Assembly (NCBI GenBank): GCA_045629045.1
Contig: JAZQQM010000057.1
Span: forward strand, 1 to 13,744
Length of the DNA: 13,744 bases
Direction: 5' to 3'
From: JAILLW01 sp045629045
GTDB taxonomy: Bacteria > Bacillota > Clostridia > Lachnospirales > Lachnospiraceae
Part shown: positions 1 through 7,386 of the stretch, one piece after another
Numbering within the stretch: position 1 is the first letter of the stretch
Layout of the letters: the number at the start of each line of letters is the position of its first letter
Position numbers and translations under genes: made by a program
Notes under the pieces: generated by a model
The model's input: the letters and a program-made list of their open reading frames with translations, nothing else
Told to the model about the DNA's origin: nothing
Databases searched by the model: none

Positions 1-1
1 T

Positions 2-250
2 AAAGCAGAAATGTGCTTTAATGCAAATGGAGTACAAATTCGTGTGACTGGGGAAATAGAAGTCAATACTGATGAAAAATTGCGTCAGGAGATTTTTGAA
101 CACCCTACAAGAAAGTTTTTGCAGGCATGGAAAGAGAAGGGTATTGATAATCTGCTTACGGTATTGATAATGAAAAATTGTGAGGCTGTAACATGGACAA
201 TGGAGACTAATTTTGCCGAAAAAACACCAATTAGTATTTGTAATGGATAA
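2..250 (+). CDS. Pyridoxamine 5'-phosphate oxidase family protein, C-terminal part (5' end outside window)
   Basis: The frame is open from the left window edge and ends at TAA 248-250, so only the last 82 residues are visible. They read as the second half of a split-barrel FMN-binding domain of the PNPOx-like type: a strand with the pattern C-F-N-A-N-G-x-x-I-R-V-T-G-E-I, followed by a helix-rich stretch containing EIFEHP and a late hydrophobic strand (LLTVLIMKN). The IRVTGE motif is typical of small flavoproteins of this family in Clostridia, which reduce or bind flavins and are seldom true PdxH enzymes. The in-frame ATG at 11 is internal to the domain and is not a credible start. No ribosome binding site can be judged because the start lies outside the window. 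The family assignment is from pattern recognition; the substrate is unknown. Confidence 0.6.
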   Translation, partial: KAEMCFNANGVQIRVTGEIEVNTDEKLRQEIFEHPTRKFLQAWKEKGIDNLLTVLIMKNCEAVTWTMETNFAEKTPISICNG

Positions 251-368
251 GACTATTATTGATGATGAAGGTAAGCAGAAGCAGATTGAGGTCGACATTA
301 TTGGTAAAGATGGAAAAGATATTTTGATCATCGGAGAATGCAAGAGAAGTTTTATTACTGTCGATTGA
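243..368 (+). pseudogene. Short remnant with a PD-(D/E)xK nuclease-like motif
   Basis: A 41-codon frame beginning at ATG 243 overlaps the end of the preceding gene by 8 bases. It contains IEVDIIGKDGKDILIIGECK, an acidic D followed about a dozen residues later by ExK on a hydrophobic strand. That spacing is the core of restriction-endonuclease-fold nucleases and of the C-terminal DUF234-like part of some ATPases. The frame stops at TGA 366-368 right after the motif, far too short for an enzyme of that fold, and there is no ribosome binding site at the ATG. I read it as the leftover of a larger deleted gene. The nuclease link is inference from one motif. Confidence 0.4.
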
Positions 369-390
369 AGATTTGTATGCATGTAGTTGA

Positions 391-504
391 GTTGATTATC
401 CCGACGTGATAGCAAAGTTTCTTGTGACAAAGATTATTGAAAATAAAAAAACAAATGTCAGAATCGAATGGCTGACAAACAAAAAGGCAGCACTACTGCC
501 ATAA
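391..504 (+). pseudogene. Unidentified C-terminal coding remnant
   Basis: This stretch is open from just after a TGA at 388-390 to TAA 502-504. It translates to a plausible C-terminus (DYPDVIAKFLVTKIIENK, then VRIEWLTNKKAALLP), without a start codon or ribosome binding site. The alternating hydrophobic and charged pattern looks protein-like, but the family is not recognised. With the neighbouring fragment at 243-368 it suggests that a larger gene, or two, decayed here. Confidence 0.25.
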
Positions 505-512
505 CTGACATT
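454..512. repeat. Nested inverted repeats in a gene-free stretch
   Basis: Arms AATGTCAG (454-461) and CTGACATT (505-512) are exact reverse complements. Between them lies a perfect 5-bp hairpin, GGCAG-cacta-CTGCC (486-500). No T-run follows on either strand, so a standard intrinsic terminator is unlikely. The structure overlaps the end of the coding remnant and may be the edge of a lost element. Apart from this and the promoter at 612-640, I see nothing else in 505-717, which is AT-rich spacer. Confidence 0.35.
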
Positions 513-611
513 CCGGCAAAAAATTCGGTCAAATATAAATAAATCTTATTCTTTAATATCTTTCGTTCTATGTGAATTTCTCATACACTATCCAAATTAT
601 ACTATATTTAT

Positions 612-640
612 TTGTTGTTTACCCATACTGGCGGTATAAT
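612..640 (+). promoter_or_regulatory. Promoter for the HTH-TPR regulator / ABC exporter unit
   Basis: The -35 is TTGTTG (612-617) and the -10 is a perfect TATAAT (635-640), with a 17-bp spacer. The 5' leader would be about 70 bases, ending in an AGGAGG ribosome binding site at 706-711, six bases before ATG 718. Confidence 0.6.
625..637. promoter_or_regulatory. Possible operator overlapping the -10 box
   Basis: ATAC-tggcg-GTAT is an inverted repeat (4-bp arms, 5-bp centre) that runs into the -10 hexamer. A related sequence, AGTATTGGTAGTGT, occurs about 30 bases downstream. XRE-type repressors often bind such sites to control their own operon, so the regulator at 718 is the natural candidate (inference). 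The arms are short, so chance is possible. Confidence 0.3.
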
Positions 641-717
641 ATTTTATATTCTAATAGTATTGGTAGTGTGTTTATTTTACCATCCAAATTTGATAGCATT
701 TCATCAGGAGGAAACAA

Positions 718-1776
718 ATGAATATTAAACTTTCCGGAAACATAAAGCATTTCAGAAAAGAAAAAGCGTTAACGCAAGAGCAATTGGCAGAAGTCTTTGG
801 GGTCACCACAGGAGCGGTTTATAAATGGGAAGCCGGGTTGTCAATTCCCGATTTATCCCTCCTTATCGAAATGGCAAACTTTTTCGGAATTTCCGTAGAC
901 GTCCTTATCGGCTATGAACAATATGACAACCGAGAAAAATCCATCATTGAAAGAATAAAGGTTCTATGCAAAGCGGATGACAGTTCTTTGGTTTCGGAAT
1001 GTGAAAAAGCGCTTCAAATGTATCCTCATTCCTTCGGAATCCTTTATACCTGTGCGAATGCATATGTTATGAAAGGGATTAGTCGCGATGATTCAAAGCT
1101 TTTGAAAAGAAGCATTGATCTTTTATTTGAATCTCTTCAAAACATCTATCAAAACGATGATTCGAAGATAAATGAGACAACGATTTACCGGAACATTTCA
1201 GAAGCATACTTTGCTTTAGGAGATACCGAAAAAGGATTGGAAGTGATTCAAAAGCACAACCCGGACGGTGTTTATGATGGCATCATTGGATTAGAGCTTG
1301 CAACACTTAAAAAGCACGATGAGGCAGAAAAGTACCTCTCAAATTCCATGCTTTCCATTACAACAGCTATAATCCGAACTGTAACGGGATTTTTAAATCT
1401 ATATCTGAATAAGAAAGAATATAAATCCGGTGAAGAGGTTCTCCGTTTCGGAATTGCTTCCTTTCAGGGACTTACAAAAGACGCCCCCGGATATGCTCAC
1501 AAGCTATTGGTATTCTTATATGTTTCACTCGCTTATACCCTTTACGAACAAAAGCGCCTTTCAGAAGCCAGAGATGCCCTCGTAAAGGCAAAAGAGGCGG
1601 CAGAGTTTTTTGATAATACGCCAAACTATGAAGCAAACAGTATCAAGTTCGTTACCGTGGATGAACTTGTTCACGACAGTTTAGGAGAAACTGCCGCCTC
1701 ATCCATAGAGAACCTGTTGCTTCAATTTAAATGTGATTCACTTAACAAATTATGGAAGGAAATCAATTCACAATGA
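718..1776 (+). CDS. XRE-family HTH regulator with C-terminal TPR-like domain
   Basis: Of 352 residues, numbers 5-62 form a HTH_3/XRE DNA-binding domain (IKHFRKEKALTQEQLAEVFG, then VTTGAVYKWEAGLSIPD). Residues from about 75 to 340 are helical with TPR-like pairs, for example LYTCANAYVMKG, IYRNISEAYFALGDTEKGLEV and the late pair VSLAYTLYEQKRLSEARDAL. This layout is shared by many Firmicutes regulators, including the peptide-sensing RRNPP group (PlcR, Rgg, NprR), in which the TPR part binds a small peptide. Whether this one senses a peptide is not shown by the sequence. The start is supported by AGGAGG at 706-711. The gene ends in a 4-base ATGA overlap with the ABC exporter, so the pair is co-transcribed and probably translationally coupled. 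The regulator most likely controls the exporter. Confidence 0.85.
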   Translation: MNIKLSGNIKHFRKEKALTQEQLAEVFGVTTGAVYKWEAGLSIPDLSLLIEMANFFGISVDVLIGYEQYDNREKSIIERIKVLCKADDSSLVSECEKALQMYPHSFGILYTCANAYVMKGISRDDSKLLKRSIDLLFESLQNIYQNDDSKINETTIYRNISEAYFALGDTEKGLEVIQKHNPDGVYDGIIGLELATLKKHDEAEKYLSNSMLSITTAIIRTVTGFLNLYLNKKEYKSGEEVLRFGIASFQGLTKDAPGYAHKLLVFLYVSLAYTLYEQKRLSEARDALVKAKEAAEFFDNTPNYEANSIKFVTVDELVHDSLGETAASSIENLLLQFKCDSLNKLWKEINSQ

Positions 1777-3491
1777 AAACTAAAAAAACTTTATCCCGAC
1801 AACTAAAGCATCAATTTTTCTATCATAATAAATTCAATTTATTTATGGCTATTTTTGCTTCCATGTTGCTTGGGACGCTCAACATCATTTTATCCTGGCT
1901 TTTACAGCAGTTTATTGACCTATCTGCAGGAAAGAACGCCTTGTTTTCCATAAAGGAATTGAGTTTGGTAAGCCTGGCTTTCATTCTCTTTAGCTGTGCT
2001 TCCCTGTTTCTTGACTATATTTTTTCACCCAGGTTTACAAAGAAAGCCATTTTGCAATACAAGAATTTTGCTTTCGAAAAGCTCACCGAAAAAGGAATAT
2101 CCGCTTTTCAGATTGAAAGTAATTCTTCGTATTTGTCATCGCTTACCAATGACGTAACCTCTATCGAGACAAATTACCTTTCAAAGATTCTATCATTAAT
2201 CGTTAAATTGGAGACTTTTGCCGGAGCATTGGCACTTATGCTTTGGTATTCTCCTTTAATGACACTCATTGCCGTTGGTTTAACCATTCTTCCTGTGATT
2301 GCCTCTTTACTAAACGGAAGCAAGCTCGCGGTTGCGGAAAAGAAAGTATCGGACCAGAACGCATCGTTTGTTTCGACTCTAACAGATTGTCTGGCAGGGT
2401 TTTCAGTCATCAAAAGTTTTAAGGCAGAAAAGGAAATCTTCAAAGTCTTTTCGGAAGAAAATAAGAAATTGGAAGGAAAAAAGTTTTCAAAAGAAAGAAT
2501 CAAAGCACTTGTTGGTATGATTGGTTTTTTGTCAGGAATCACCGCGCAGATTGGGGTATTCGTTTTTTGTACATTTTTTGCCCTTTCCGGCTTCGGACTT
2601 ACTCCCGGTGTTGTAATCGTTTTTGTAAACTTAATGAATTTTGTGATTGATCCGGTTGCTACTCTTCCCGGAATCCTCTCCGAGAGAAAGGCCGCTCTTT
2701 TATTAATTGACAAGCTCTCAGAAATGATTGACAGCACCGATTCTTTTTCAGGGAAAGAATCTATTTCAAAGGTCTCTGATAACATTCGCATTGAGAATCT
2801 CAGATTCTCCTATGAAGAGGATAAAGAAATCCTCAAAGGCATTTCCTATGAATTCGAAGCCGGAAAATCCTATGCAATTGTAGGTGGAAGCGGAAGCGGA
2901 AAATCCACTCTCTTGAACCTTTTGACTGCTTCCAGGACAAATTATTCGGGGAAAATTACATATGATGGAATCGATTTAAACGACATAGACATGCAATCCC
3001 TATATGACTGCATCGGAGTGATTCAGCAAAACGTATTTGTCTTCAATGCTTCCATTAATGACAACGTAACTATGTTCAAAGATTTTTCAAAAGAAGAAAT
3101 CGATGACGCAATCAGAAAAGCTCACTTGACTGAGCTTATCAAGGATAAAGGGGAAGATTATCTTTGCGGAGAAAACGGAACGAATCTTTCCGGTGGAGAG
3201 AAGCAGCGAGTTTCCATCGCAAGGAGCCTTTTGAAAAAGTCCTCGGTTTTGTTTGTGGATGAAGCAACTGCTGCGCTCGACGCTTCCACCGCATTTAAAG
3301 TAACAAGTGATATCTTGAATCTTTCGAGAACTACCAGAATCGTTATTACGCACTCTCTTGAAGAGTCTTTACTGAGTCGATTTGATAGAATCCTCGTGCT
3401 CAAAGACGGAGTCATCAAAGAATCCGGCACCTTTGAAGAATTAATCAATCATAAAGATTACTTCTATGCTTTGTACACTATCTCAAAGTAA
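1773..3491 (+). CDS. ABC half-transporter, MsbA/LmrA-like exporter (TM domain + ATPase)
   Basis: The 572-residue protein fuses a six-helix type IV exporter membrane domain (helices near 21-43, 63-84, 145-187 as a pair, 249-272 and 276-293) to a complete ATPase domain. Visible motifs are Walker A GGSGSGKST (371-379), Q-loop IQQN (417-420), signature LSGGEKQR (472-479), Walker B VLFVDEA with catalytic E497, and the switch His in VITHS (H527). It would act as a homodimer pumping a lipophilic compound or peptide out of the cell; the substrate is unknown. I chose ATG 1773 because it overlaps the regulator's stop as ATGA and has GGAAGGA upstream (1754-1760). The ATG at 1752 has no ribosome binding site. 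There is no peptidase domain of the bacteriocin-exporter type. Confidence 0.9.
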   Translation: MKTKKTLSRQLKHQFFYHNKFNLFMAIFASMLLGTLNIILSWLLQQFIDLSAGKNALFSIKELSLVSLAFILFSCASLFLDYIFSPRFTKKAILQYKNFAFEKLTEKGISAFQIESNSSYLSSLTNDVTSIETNYLSKILSLIVKLETFAGALALMLWYSPLMTLIAVGLTILPVIASLLNGSKLAVAEKKVSDQNASFVSTLTDCLAGFSVIKSFKAEKEIFKVFSEENKKLEGKKFSKERIKALVGMIGFLSGITAQIGVFVFCTFFALSGFGLTPGVVIVFVNLMNFVIDPVATLPGILSERKAALLLIDKLSEMIDSTDSFSGKESISKVSDNIRIENLRFSYEEDKEILKGISYEFEAGKSYAIVGGSGSGKSTLLNLLTASRTNYSGKITYDGIDLNDIDMQSLYDCIGVIQQNVFVFNASINDNVTMFKDFSKEEIDDAIRKAHLTELIKDKGEDYLCGENGTNLSGGEKQRVSIARSLLKKSSVLFVDEATAALDASTAFKVTSDILNLSRTTRIVITHSLEESLLSRFDRILVLKDGVIKESGTFEELINHKDYFYALYTISK

Positions 3492-3600
3492 TTTCAGGAA
3501 CTCTTTACTGTTTTACAATGCCATTTCTGTACTCATTGGCACTGATGGGTTGGTGCGATTTACAGATGAATTGGTTAACTATGTAAATACCAATTTTTTA

Positions 3601-3609
3601 TGTTATGAT
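3601..3609 (+). promoter_or_regulatory. Extended -10 promoter for the zinc-ribbon gene
   Basis: TG-t-TATGAT is a good extended -10 element; no clear -35 lies 16-18 bp upstream. Just upstream, TTGGT (3571-3575) and ACCAA (3589-3593) form a weak inverted repeat followed by TTTTTT. It could serve as a poor terminator for the ABC gene or as a binding site. The 150-base gap between the ABC gene and the next leader holds nothing else convincing. Confidence 0.45.
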
Positions 3610-3643
3610 GTAATGAAGAAAAAGTGCCGGGTAGGAGATTTGA

Positions 3644-3712
3644 ATGGATACTCAACATTTAAGGCTAAAAAATATTAGAGAATATATGAGGATTGATGGT
3701 TATGAAATGTAA
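3644..3712 (+). CDS. Possible 22-codon leader peptide
   Basis: ATG 3644 has a fair ribosome binding site (TAGGAG 3632-3637, 6-base gap) and opens a 22-codon frame, rich in Leu/Arg/Tyr/Met, that ends at TAA 3710-3712. It overlaps the start of the zinc-ribbon gene (ATG 3702) by 11 bases in another frame, an arrangement that can couple translation of the two. The residues (MDTQHLRLKNIREYMRIDG) recall the start of an XRE-type protein but stop far too early. It may be a translational leader or a remnant. Confidence 0.3.
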   Translation: MDTQHLRLKNIREYMRIDGYEM

Positions 3713-4205
3713 AAATTGTGGGGCTGCATTTCGCGGGGAAGGACTTAAATATTGCCCTTATTGCGATAGCGATATTGTAGAAAGTGCACCTCAAATAGTA
3801 TATGTGAATGTAGCGGAAAATTTATCGGAATATGAGCTGGAAAGAATGAACAGGGTTGCGCCGGCTGTTCCCGAGAATGCCAAATGGGGAGAACTTCATT
3901 TTACTTTATTGAAAGGAAAGGGCGCTTTGAGCCCTGCAGACGGAAGCCATTATTTTGTTGTGGTGGATGAATATTATGAAACAGAGATTCCGGCCGGCAA
4001 AAATGATCAGACAGTAATAATAAAGCTTCCCTATGGTAACCATGTGCTTAAGGTCAGAATGTTTCCATGGGATGATGAGGGATATTTTAAAGAGGCTGAA
4101 TATGCAAGGCATGATAATATCGGTTTCACTATAGGGGACACAGTTGTCCGTATGGAACTTGACCGGGGAACTGTATTCAAGGATTCCCAAATAAGGATTT
4201 TATAG
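3702..4205 (+). CDS. Small zinc-ribbon protein with a beta-rich C-terminal domain
   Basis: The 167 residues begin with a zinc ribbon, CKNC (3-6) and CPYC (18-21), with the spacing of rubredoxin-knuckle zinc ribbons in the zinc_ribbon_2/DUF7577-like class. From about residue 45 the protein is rich in beta strands (WGELHFTLLKGKG, HYFVVVDEYYETEIPAG, TVIIKLPYGNHVLKVRM). That pattern fits a small beta-sandwich such as those seen in surface or stress-associated proteins of Clostridia. There are no membrane segments or signal peptide, so it should be cytoplasmic. I chose ATG 3702 because GAGGA at 3688-3692 sits nine bases before it and the zinc ribbon starts immediately. The TTG at 3693 and ATG at 3696 in the same frame lie too close to that site. 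The function is not recognised. No intrinsic terminator follows. Confidence 0.65.
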   Translation: MKCKNCGAAFRGEGLKYCPYCDSDIVESAPQIVYVNVAENLSEYELERMNRVAPAVPENAKWGELHFTLLKGKGALSPADGSHYFVVVDEYYETEIPAGKNDQTVIIKLPYGNHVLKVRMFPWDDEGYFKEAEYARHDNIGFTIGDTVVRMELDRGTVFKDSQIRIL

Positions 4206-4289
4206 CCGGACGCCAAGAGCGCGGAATTAGTGCTGAAACTGTTTCTGCAAATCAAATTACCGAACTAATGAAAATTATGTTTATTTATT

Positions 4290-4326
4290 GTTACGTATTT
4301 CATAAGAAATCATTGATTTACGTAAC
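4290..4326. repeat. Two-level inverted repeat
   Basis: GTTACGTA (4290-4297) and TACGTAAC (4319-4326) are exact reverse complements. A second small hairpin, ATTTC-ataa-GAAAT (4297-4310), lies inside. No T-run follows, so it is not a standard terminator. It lies between two convergent genes, where it may mark an old insertion edge or bind a protein. Confidence 0.35.
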
Positions 4327-4378
4327 TTATGTGGTGGTGCAGCGACGGGAGAGTGGGGAAGTATTGAAAATCAAATAG

Positions 4379-4409
4379 AAAAAAGATTCGGGGCGATACT
4401 CACCCCGAA
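4379..4409 (-). terminator. Intrinsic terminator of the amidohydrolase gene
   Basis: On the minus strand, TTCGGGG pairs with CCCCGAA (plus-strand arms 4387-4393 and 4403-4409) around a 9-base loop, followed by TC and six T. It lies 41 bases past the stop codon. On the plus strand there is no T-run, so it serves the minus-strand gene only. Confidence 0.8.
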
Positions 4410-4449
4410 CCTCATGGATTATAGCACACGGTTATATATGTACAGTTGC

Positions 4450-6096
4450 TTATGCTTTGTATACTTCTTTGCCTCTGAATACTGTAATTAAAGGCAGTGT
4501 GTCGTGAATTGTTTCGGCAGGAATTTCATAAATATTTCTATCAAGAACAACCATATCTGCTGATTTTCCAACCTCGATGGAACCGGTTTCTTTATCCCAA
4601 GAACACTGTTTAGCACCGTTGATGGTAAATCCTGTAAGGAGCTGATCAAGTGAAAGTTTCTCGTTTACATCATCAACCCACTTCTCATCCATCTCACCAA
4701 CAGCCAGACGTCTTGAACCAACTTCCATTCCTACGAAAGGCTTCATGTATCCATCGCCTGCAAGGCTTGGAAGAACAGTACAATCAGATGAGTATGCACA
4801 GGTAACACCGGTCTTCCAGTATGAGTTAAATCTGTTATTCTTCATACCCTCGGGAAGTACAACTATATCGCTACTCTTATACATTGCTTCGTTGTAAGCT
4901 GCCCAGAACGGTGTCAGATTCAGATAAATATTATGCTTTCCAAGTTCCGGAATATCTTCGTCCAAAATCAACTGTAAATGCGCAATAACGAATTTAACCT
5001 TGAGTTCTATTCCGTCAGCTTCCATCTTTTTTAATGTTTCAATAATGAGGTGCGCGGTTCTGTCACCGATAGTATGCATGTGAACATTGAATCCGGCTTC
5101 ATTAGCATCCTTGAACAATGTATAGAGTTCATCCATTGAAAGTAAGCATCCACCCTGTCCGGTCTTTCCATTTACGTAAGGTCTGGTAAGACCTGCAGAA
5201 GCTTCTGTGATGGTACCATCCATGAAAATCTTGATAGTATCGAGTGTGATGAGATCTGAAGCATATTTGTCGCGATATTCTTTTTGCTTAGCAACGGCTT
5301 CTTTAGTTCTTTCGGGCAAGAATACGCAGTAACTTAATGAAATACGCTGAGAGAGTCTGCCTGAAGCTTCATACTGCTTTAAAGCATCGAGGAACTCTAT
5401 ATCATCAAACATAAATCCGGCATCATATGCACCTGTGATACCTCTTGAAATATTATAGTTTACGATTTCATCAATGTTATCGATGATGTCTTCAAAAGGT
5501 ACTGAATTAACTGCTTTCTGAGCAGCAACCTGTACGAACTCAGCACCAAGGCCTGTAGGCTCGCCATTTTCATCTCTTTGATAATAAACAAATCCGGGTA
5601 CAGGGTCCGGGGTATCCTTTGTGATATTTAATACTTCCAAAAGCTTTGAATTTCCGTAATATGAGTGAGCGCCCATATCTATTACTACGATGGGCTTGTC
5701 GGCACAAACCTTATCCAAATCATATCTGGTAATTGTTCTTCCCCAGTCTTCCTTTTTGCCGGCCATCATTTTATAACAACTAAAGTCGGGATTTGCTTTA
5801 ACAAATTCGGACATCTGATCAAGAGCTTCTTCAACCGTTCCGGTAAGGATAAGCGGCATGGGATTAGCATGCTTTCCACCGCTCGTAGAGGGGAGCGACC
5901 AATGCTGATGCGAATCGATTATTCCGGGAATTACGAACTTACCTCCGAGGTCAATAACCTCATCATCTGCCTTAACCTTATAATCTGCGGCTTTTCCTAC
6001 AAAAGTAAACTTCCCTCCGTCAATAACCACGGTATCTGCTTTCGGATTCTTAGGGTCCTCTGTGTGAATATTAGCGTTTGTGTAAATTTTGCTCAT
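4450..6096 (-). CDS. Amidohydrolase family 3 (YtcJ-like) metal-dependent hydrolase
   Basis: The 548 residues cover a whole Amidohydro_3 protein: an N-terminal beta-sandwich strand set (IYTNANIHTED), the metal site H63-x-H65 in DSHQHW, a candidate carbamylated lysine K289 in KIFMDG, H339/H341 in HMHTIGD, H373 in IAHLQL, the catalytic Asp D438 in SSDC, and the C-terminal sandwich (GSIEVGKSADMVVLD). These enzymes hydrolyse C-N or C-O bonds of amides, formamides or cyclic compounds in the cytoplasm; the true substrate of YtcJ-type members is mostly unknown. No signal peptide is present. The start is supported by AGGAGG seven bases upstream (minus strand, 6104-6109). It has its own promoter and terminator, so it is monocistronic, and it is divergent from the membrane-protein pair. 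All metal-binding positions look intact, so it should be active. Confidence 0.88.
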   Translation of the reverse strand: MSKIYTNANIHTEDPKNPKADTVVIDGGKFTFVGKAADYKVKADDEVIDLGGKFVIPGIIDSHQHWSLPSTSGGKHANPMPLILTGTVEEALDQMSEFVKANPDFSCYKMMAGKKEDWGRTITRYDLDKVCADKPIVVIDMGAHSYYGNSKLLEVLNITKDTPDPVPGFVYYQRDENGEPTGLGAEFVQVAAQKAVNSVPFEDIIDNIDEIVNYNISRGITGAYDAGFMFDDIEFLDALKQYEASGRLSQRISLSYCVFLPERTKEAVAKQKEYRDKYASDLITLDTIKIFMDGTITEASAGLTRPYVNGKTGQGGCLLSMDELYTLFKDANEAGFNVHMHTIGDRTAHLIIETLKKMEADGIELKVKFVIAHLQLILDEDIPELGKHNIYLNLTPFWAAYNEAMYKSSDIVVLPEGMKNNRFNSYWKTGVTCAYSSDCTVLPSLAGDGYMKPFVGMEVGSRRLAVGEMDEKWVDDVNEKLSLDQLLTGFTINGAKQCSWDKETGSIEVGKSADMVVLDRNIYEIPAETIHDTLPLITVFRGKEVYKA

Positions 6097-6182
6097 AGCA
6101 TTTCCTCCTGAATTTTATTTTCCCCTGCTCAAATTTGCTGTCTTTTTAAGCTTCGACATTTTATTGTCATACATAATTGATA

Positions 6183-6211
6183 ATTTTACTCTTTTTTTTG
6201 AAAATTTACAA
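6183..6211 (-). promoter_or_regulatory. Promoter of the amidohydrolase gene
   Basis: On the minus strand: -35 TTGTAA (6206-6211), 17-bp spacer with an A8 tract, -10 TAAAAT (6183-6188). It leaves a leader of about 80 bases. A weak GACA...TGTC stem near 6154-6167 lies in that leader. Confidence 0.6.
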
Positions 6212-6279
6212 TTCTTTTGTCTTATATTTTTTGCGGATATATGGTGGAGCTATGTGGCTATTATTTTGGTGGTGAGGTG

Positions 6280-6288
6280 TGATATGAT
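6280..6288 (+). promoter_or_regulatory. Extended -10 promoter for the membrane-protein pair
   Basis: TG-a-TATGAT within TGTGATATGAT; no good -35 is visible. The same TGTGATATRAT string occurs at the promoter before the esterase-like gene (8004-8014), hinting at shared recognition. It lies about 54 bases before ATG 6342. Confidence 0.5.
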
Positions 6289-6341
6289 TAGAGCGTAATT
6301 TGTGCGCAAAAAAGAGAATGTGGTTAAAGGAGAATGGGTTT

Positions 6342-7376
6342 ATGAAGTTAAGTAAGAGAGTTCGCAGACAGGTTGAAAATTTGTCTAAGACATTTGAATT
6401 TGATATGGACAGACGCGTTGCCATAATTCCTCTTTACTATGATACGCCCGAGGAACTCATAGATGTTCATCTAAGCACGCCCGGGAAACCGATTGTGTCG
6501 GATGATGCTGTTGATTATCTGTGTGAGGTAGTATCATTTATTCCCAAGGAATTTACGGTAGAGATTAAGCTTATCATTGATGATTATGGCGAGTATAGCC
6601 ATGAGACTTTAATGAATGCATTACGTGCAACAATAGAGGATACTTATTACTATTATGACGAGAATCGAAAAAAAGATAATGTTTTAGCAATGGTATTCCT
6701 GATTTTAGGTATTCTGTTTTTGGCCTTGGAGACCATAGGCGGAATGACAGGCTGGTACGGGGAATCGGGAAGCGTGTGTAACACTATTATTGAGACTGTA
6801 ATCGATATTCTGGTATGGGTATTTGCCTGGGAAGGTGCGGCATTATTGCTCTTGACTTACCGTAATGATTCAACGCAGTTCTATAAGGCTATGGAGCGCT
6901 TTAGCGGAATAAGTTTTTGGGATAAGGAAGGAAATGCGTTAAGCTGCCTTGAACAGGAGGAATTCTATAATGGCTGGATATATCTTGAGGGCAGGGAAGT
7001 GTTATCCAGAAATTATATATTGTTTTCAAATACAGCATTATTAGCGATTCTTTCTATTTTGACAGTCGAAGTAGTCGCAGGTATAGAAACCTTTGACACC
7101 GTGGATATTGTGGGATTCGGTATAAGCTGGGTTCTAACAGTGTTACTGGTATTGAGCAATATTGCGTTTTATCGGGAAAGCGGCCGTTTGAGGGATTGTG
7201 CATTTGCTTGTTCAATAATTTCAATGACATACGCTGTAATATCCTTTATTTACAATACATATTGGGACGGATTTATATCTACACATGCGATGGGCAACCT
7301 GATTCTATTTATTGTTCTGCTGATAGATGCAATCTGTATACGGTATATGAGCAAACAGAGTGTTGAGGTAGAGTAG
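6342..7376 (+). CDS. Six-TM membrane protein of unknown family (paralogue A)
   Basis: The 344 residues have a soluble N-terminal domain of about 110 residues (LSKRVRRQ, FEFDMDRRVAIIPL, EELIDVHLS, FIPKEFTVEI, DDYGEY) followed by six predicted membrane helices near 113-134, 149-172, 225-248, 254-277, 285-307 and 317-336. Between helices 2 and 3 sits a charged loop of about 50 residues. I do not recognise the family. The first 176 residues align without gaps to the next gene's product, so the two are tandem paralogues, and this one carries four extra helices. I chose ATG 6342 for its AAAGGAG site nine bases upstream; the TTG at 6300 in the same frame is poorly supported. With the next gene it forms an operon that may read through into the esterase-like and synthetase genes. 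The N-terminal domain is probably cytoplasmic (basic N-terminus). Confidence 0.75.
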   Translation: MKLSKRVRRQVENLSKTFEFDMDRRVAIIPLYYDTPEELIDVHLSTPGKPIVSDDAVDYLCEVVSFIPKEFTVEIKLIIDDYGEYSHETLMNALRATIEDTYYYYDENRKKDNVLAMVFLILGILFLALETIGGMTGWYGESGSVCNTIIETVIDILVWVFAWEGAALLLLTYRNDSTQFYKAMERFSGISFWDKEGNALSCLEQEEFYNGWIYLEGREVLSRNYILFSNTALLAILSILTVEVVAGIETFDTVDIVGFGISWVLTVLLVLSNIAFYRESGRLRDCAFACSIISMTYAVISFIYNTYWDGFISTHAMGNLILFIVLLIDAICIRYMSKQSVEVE

Positions 7377-7386
7377 AGGGCATATT

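Noticed and set aside
2174..2791. 205-codon minus-strand frame
   Set aside because: Lies wholly inside the well-supported ABC exporter gene, with no ribosome binding site and a composition typical of an antisense shadow.
3466..3678. 70-codon plus-strand frame at the end of the ABC gene
   Set aside because: Starts inside the ABC gene without a ribosome binding site and runs through the next promoter; no protein-like pattern.
4206..4377. Open frame downstream of the zinc-ribbon gene (GRQERGISAETVSANQ...)
   Set aside because: No start codon or ribosome binding site before the protein-like part, and the rest crosses an inverted repeat with noise-like residues.
5665..6111. 148-codon plus-strand frame
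   Set aside because: Antisense shadow of the amidohydrolase, whose metal-binding motifs make the minus strand certain.
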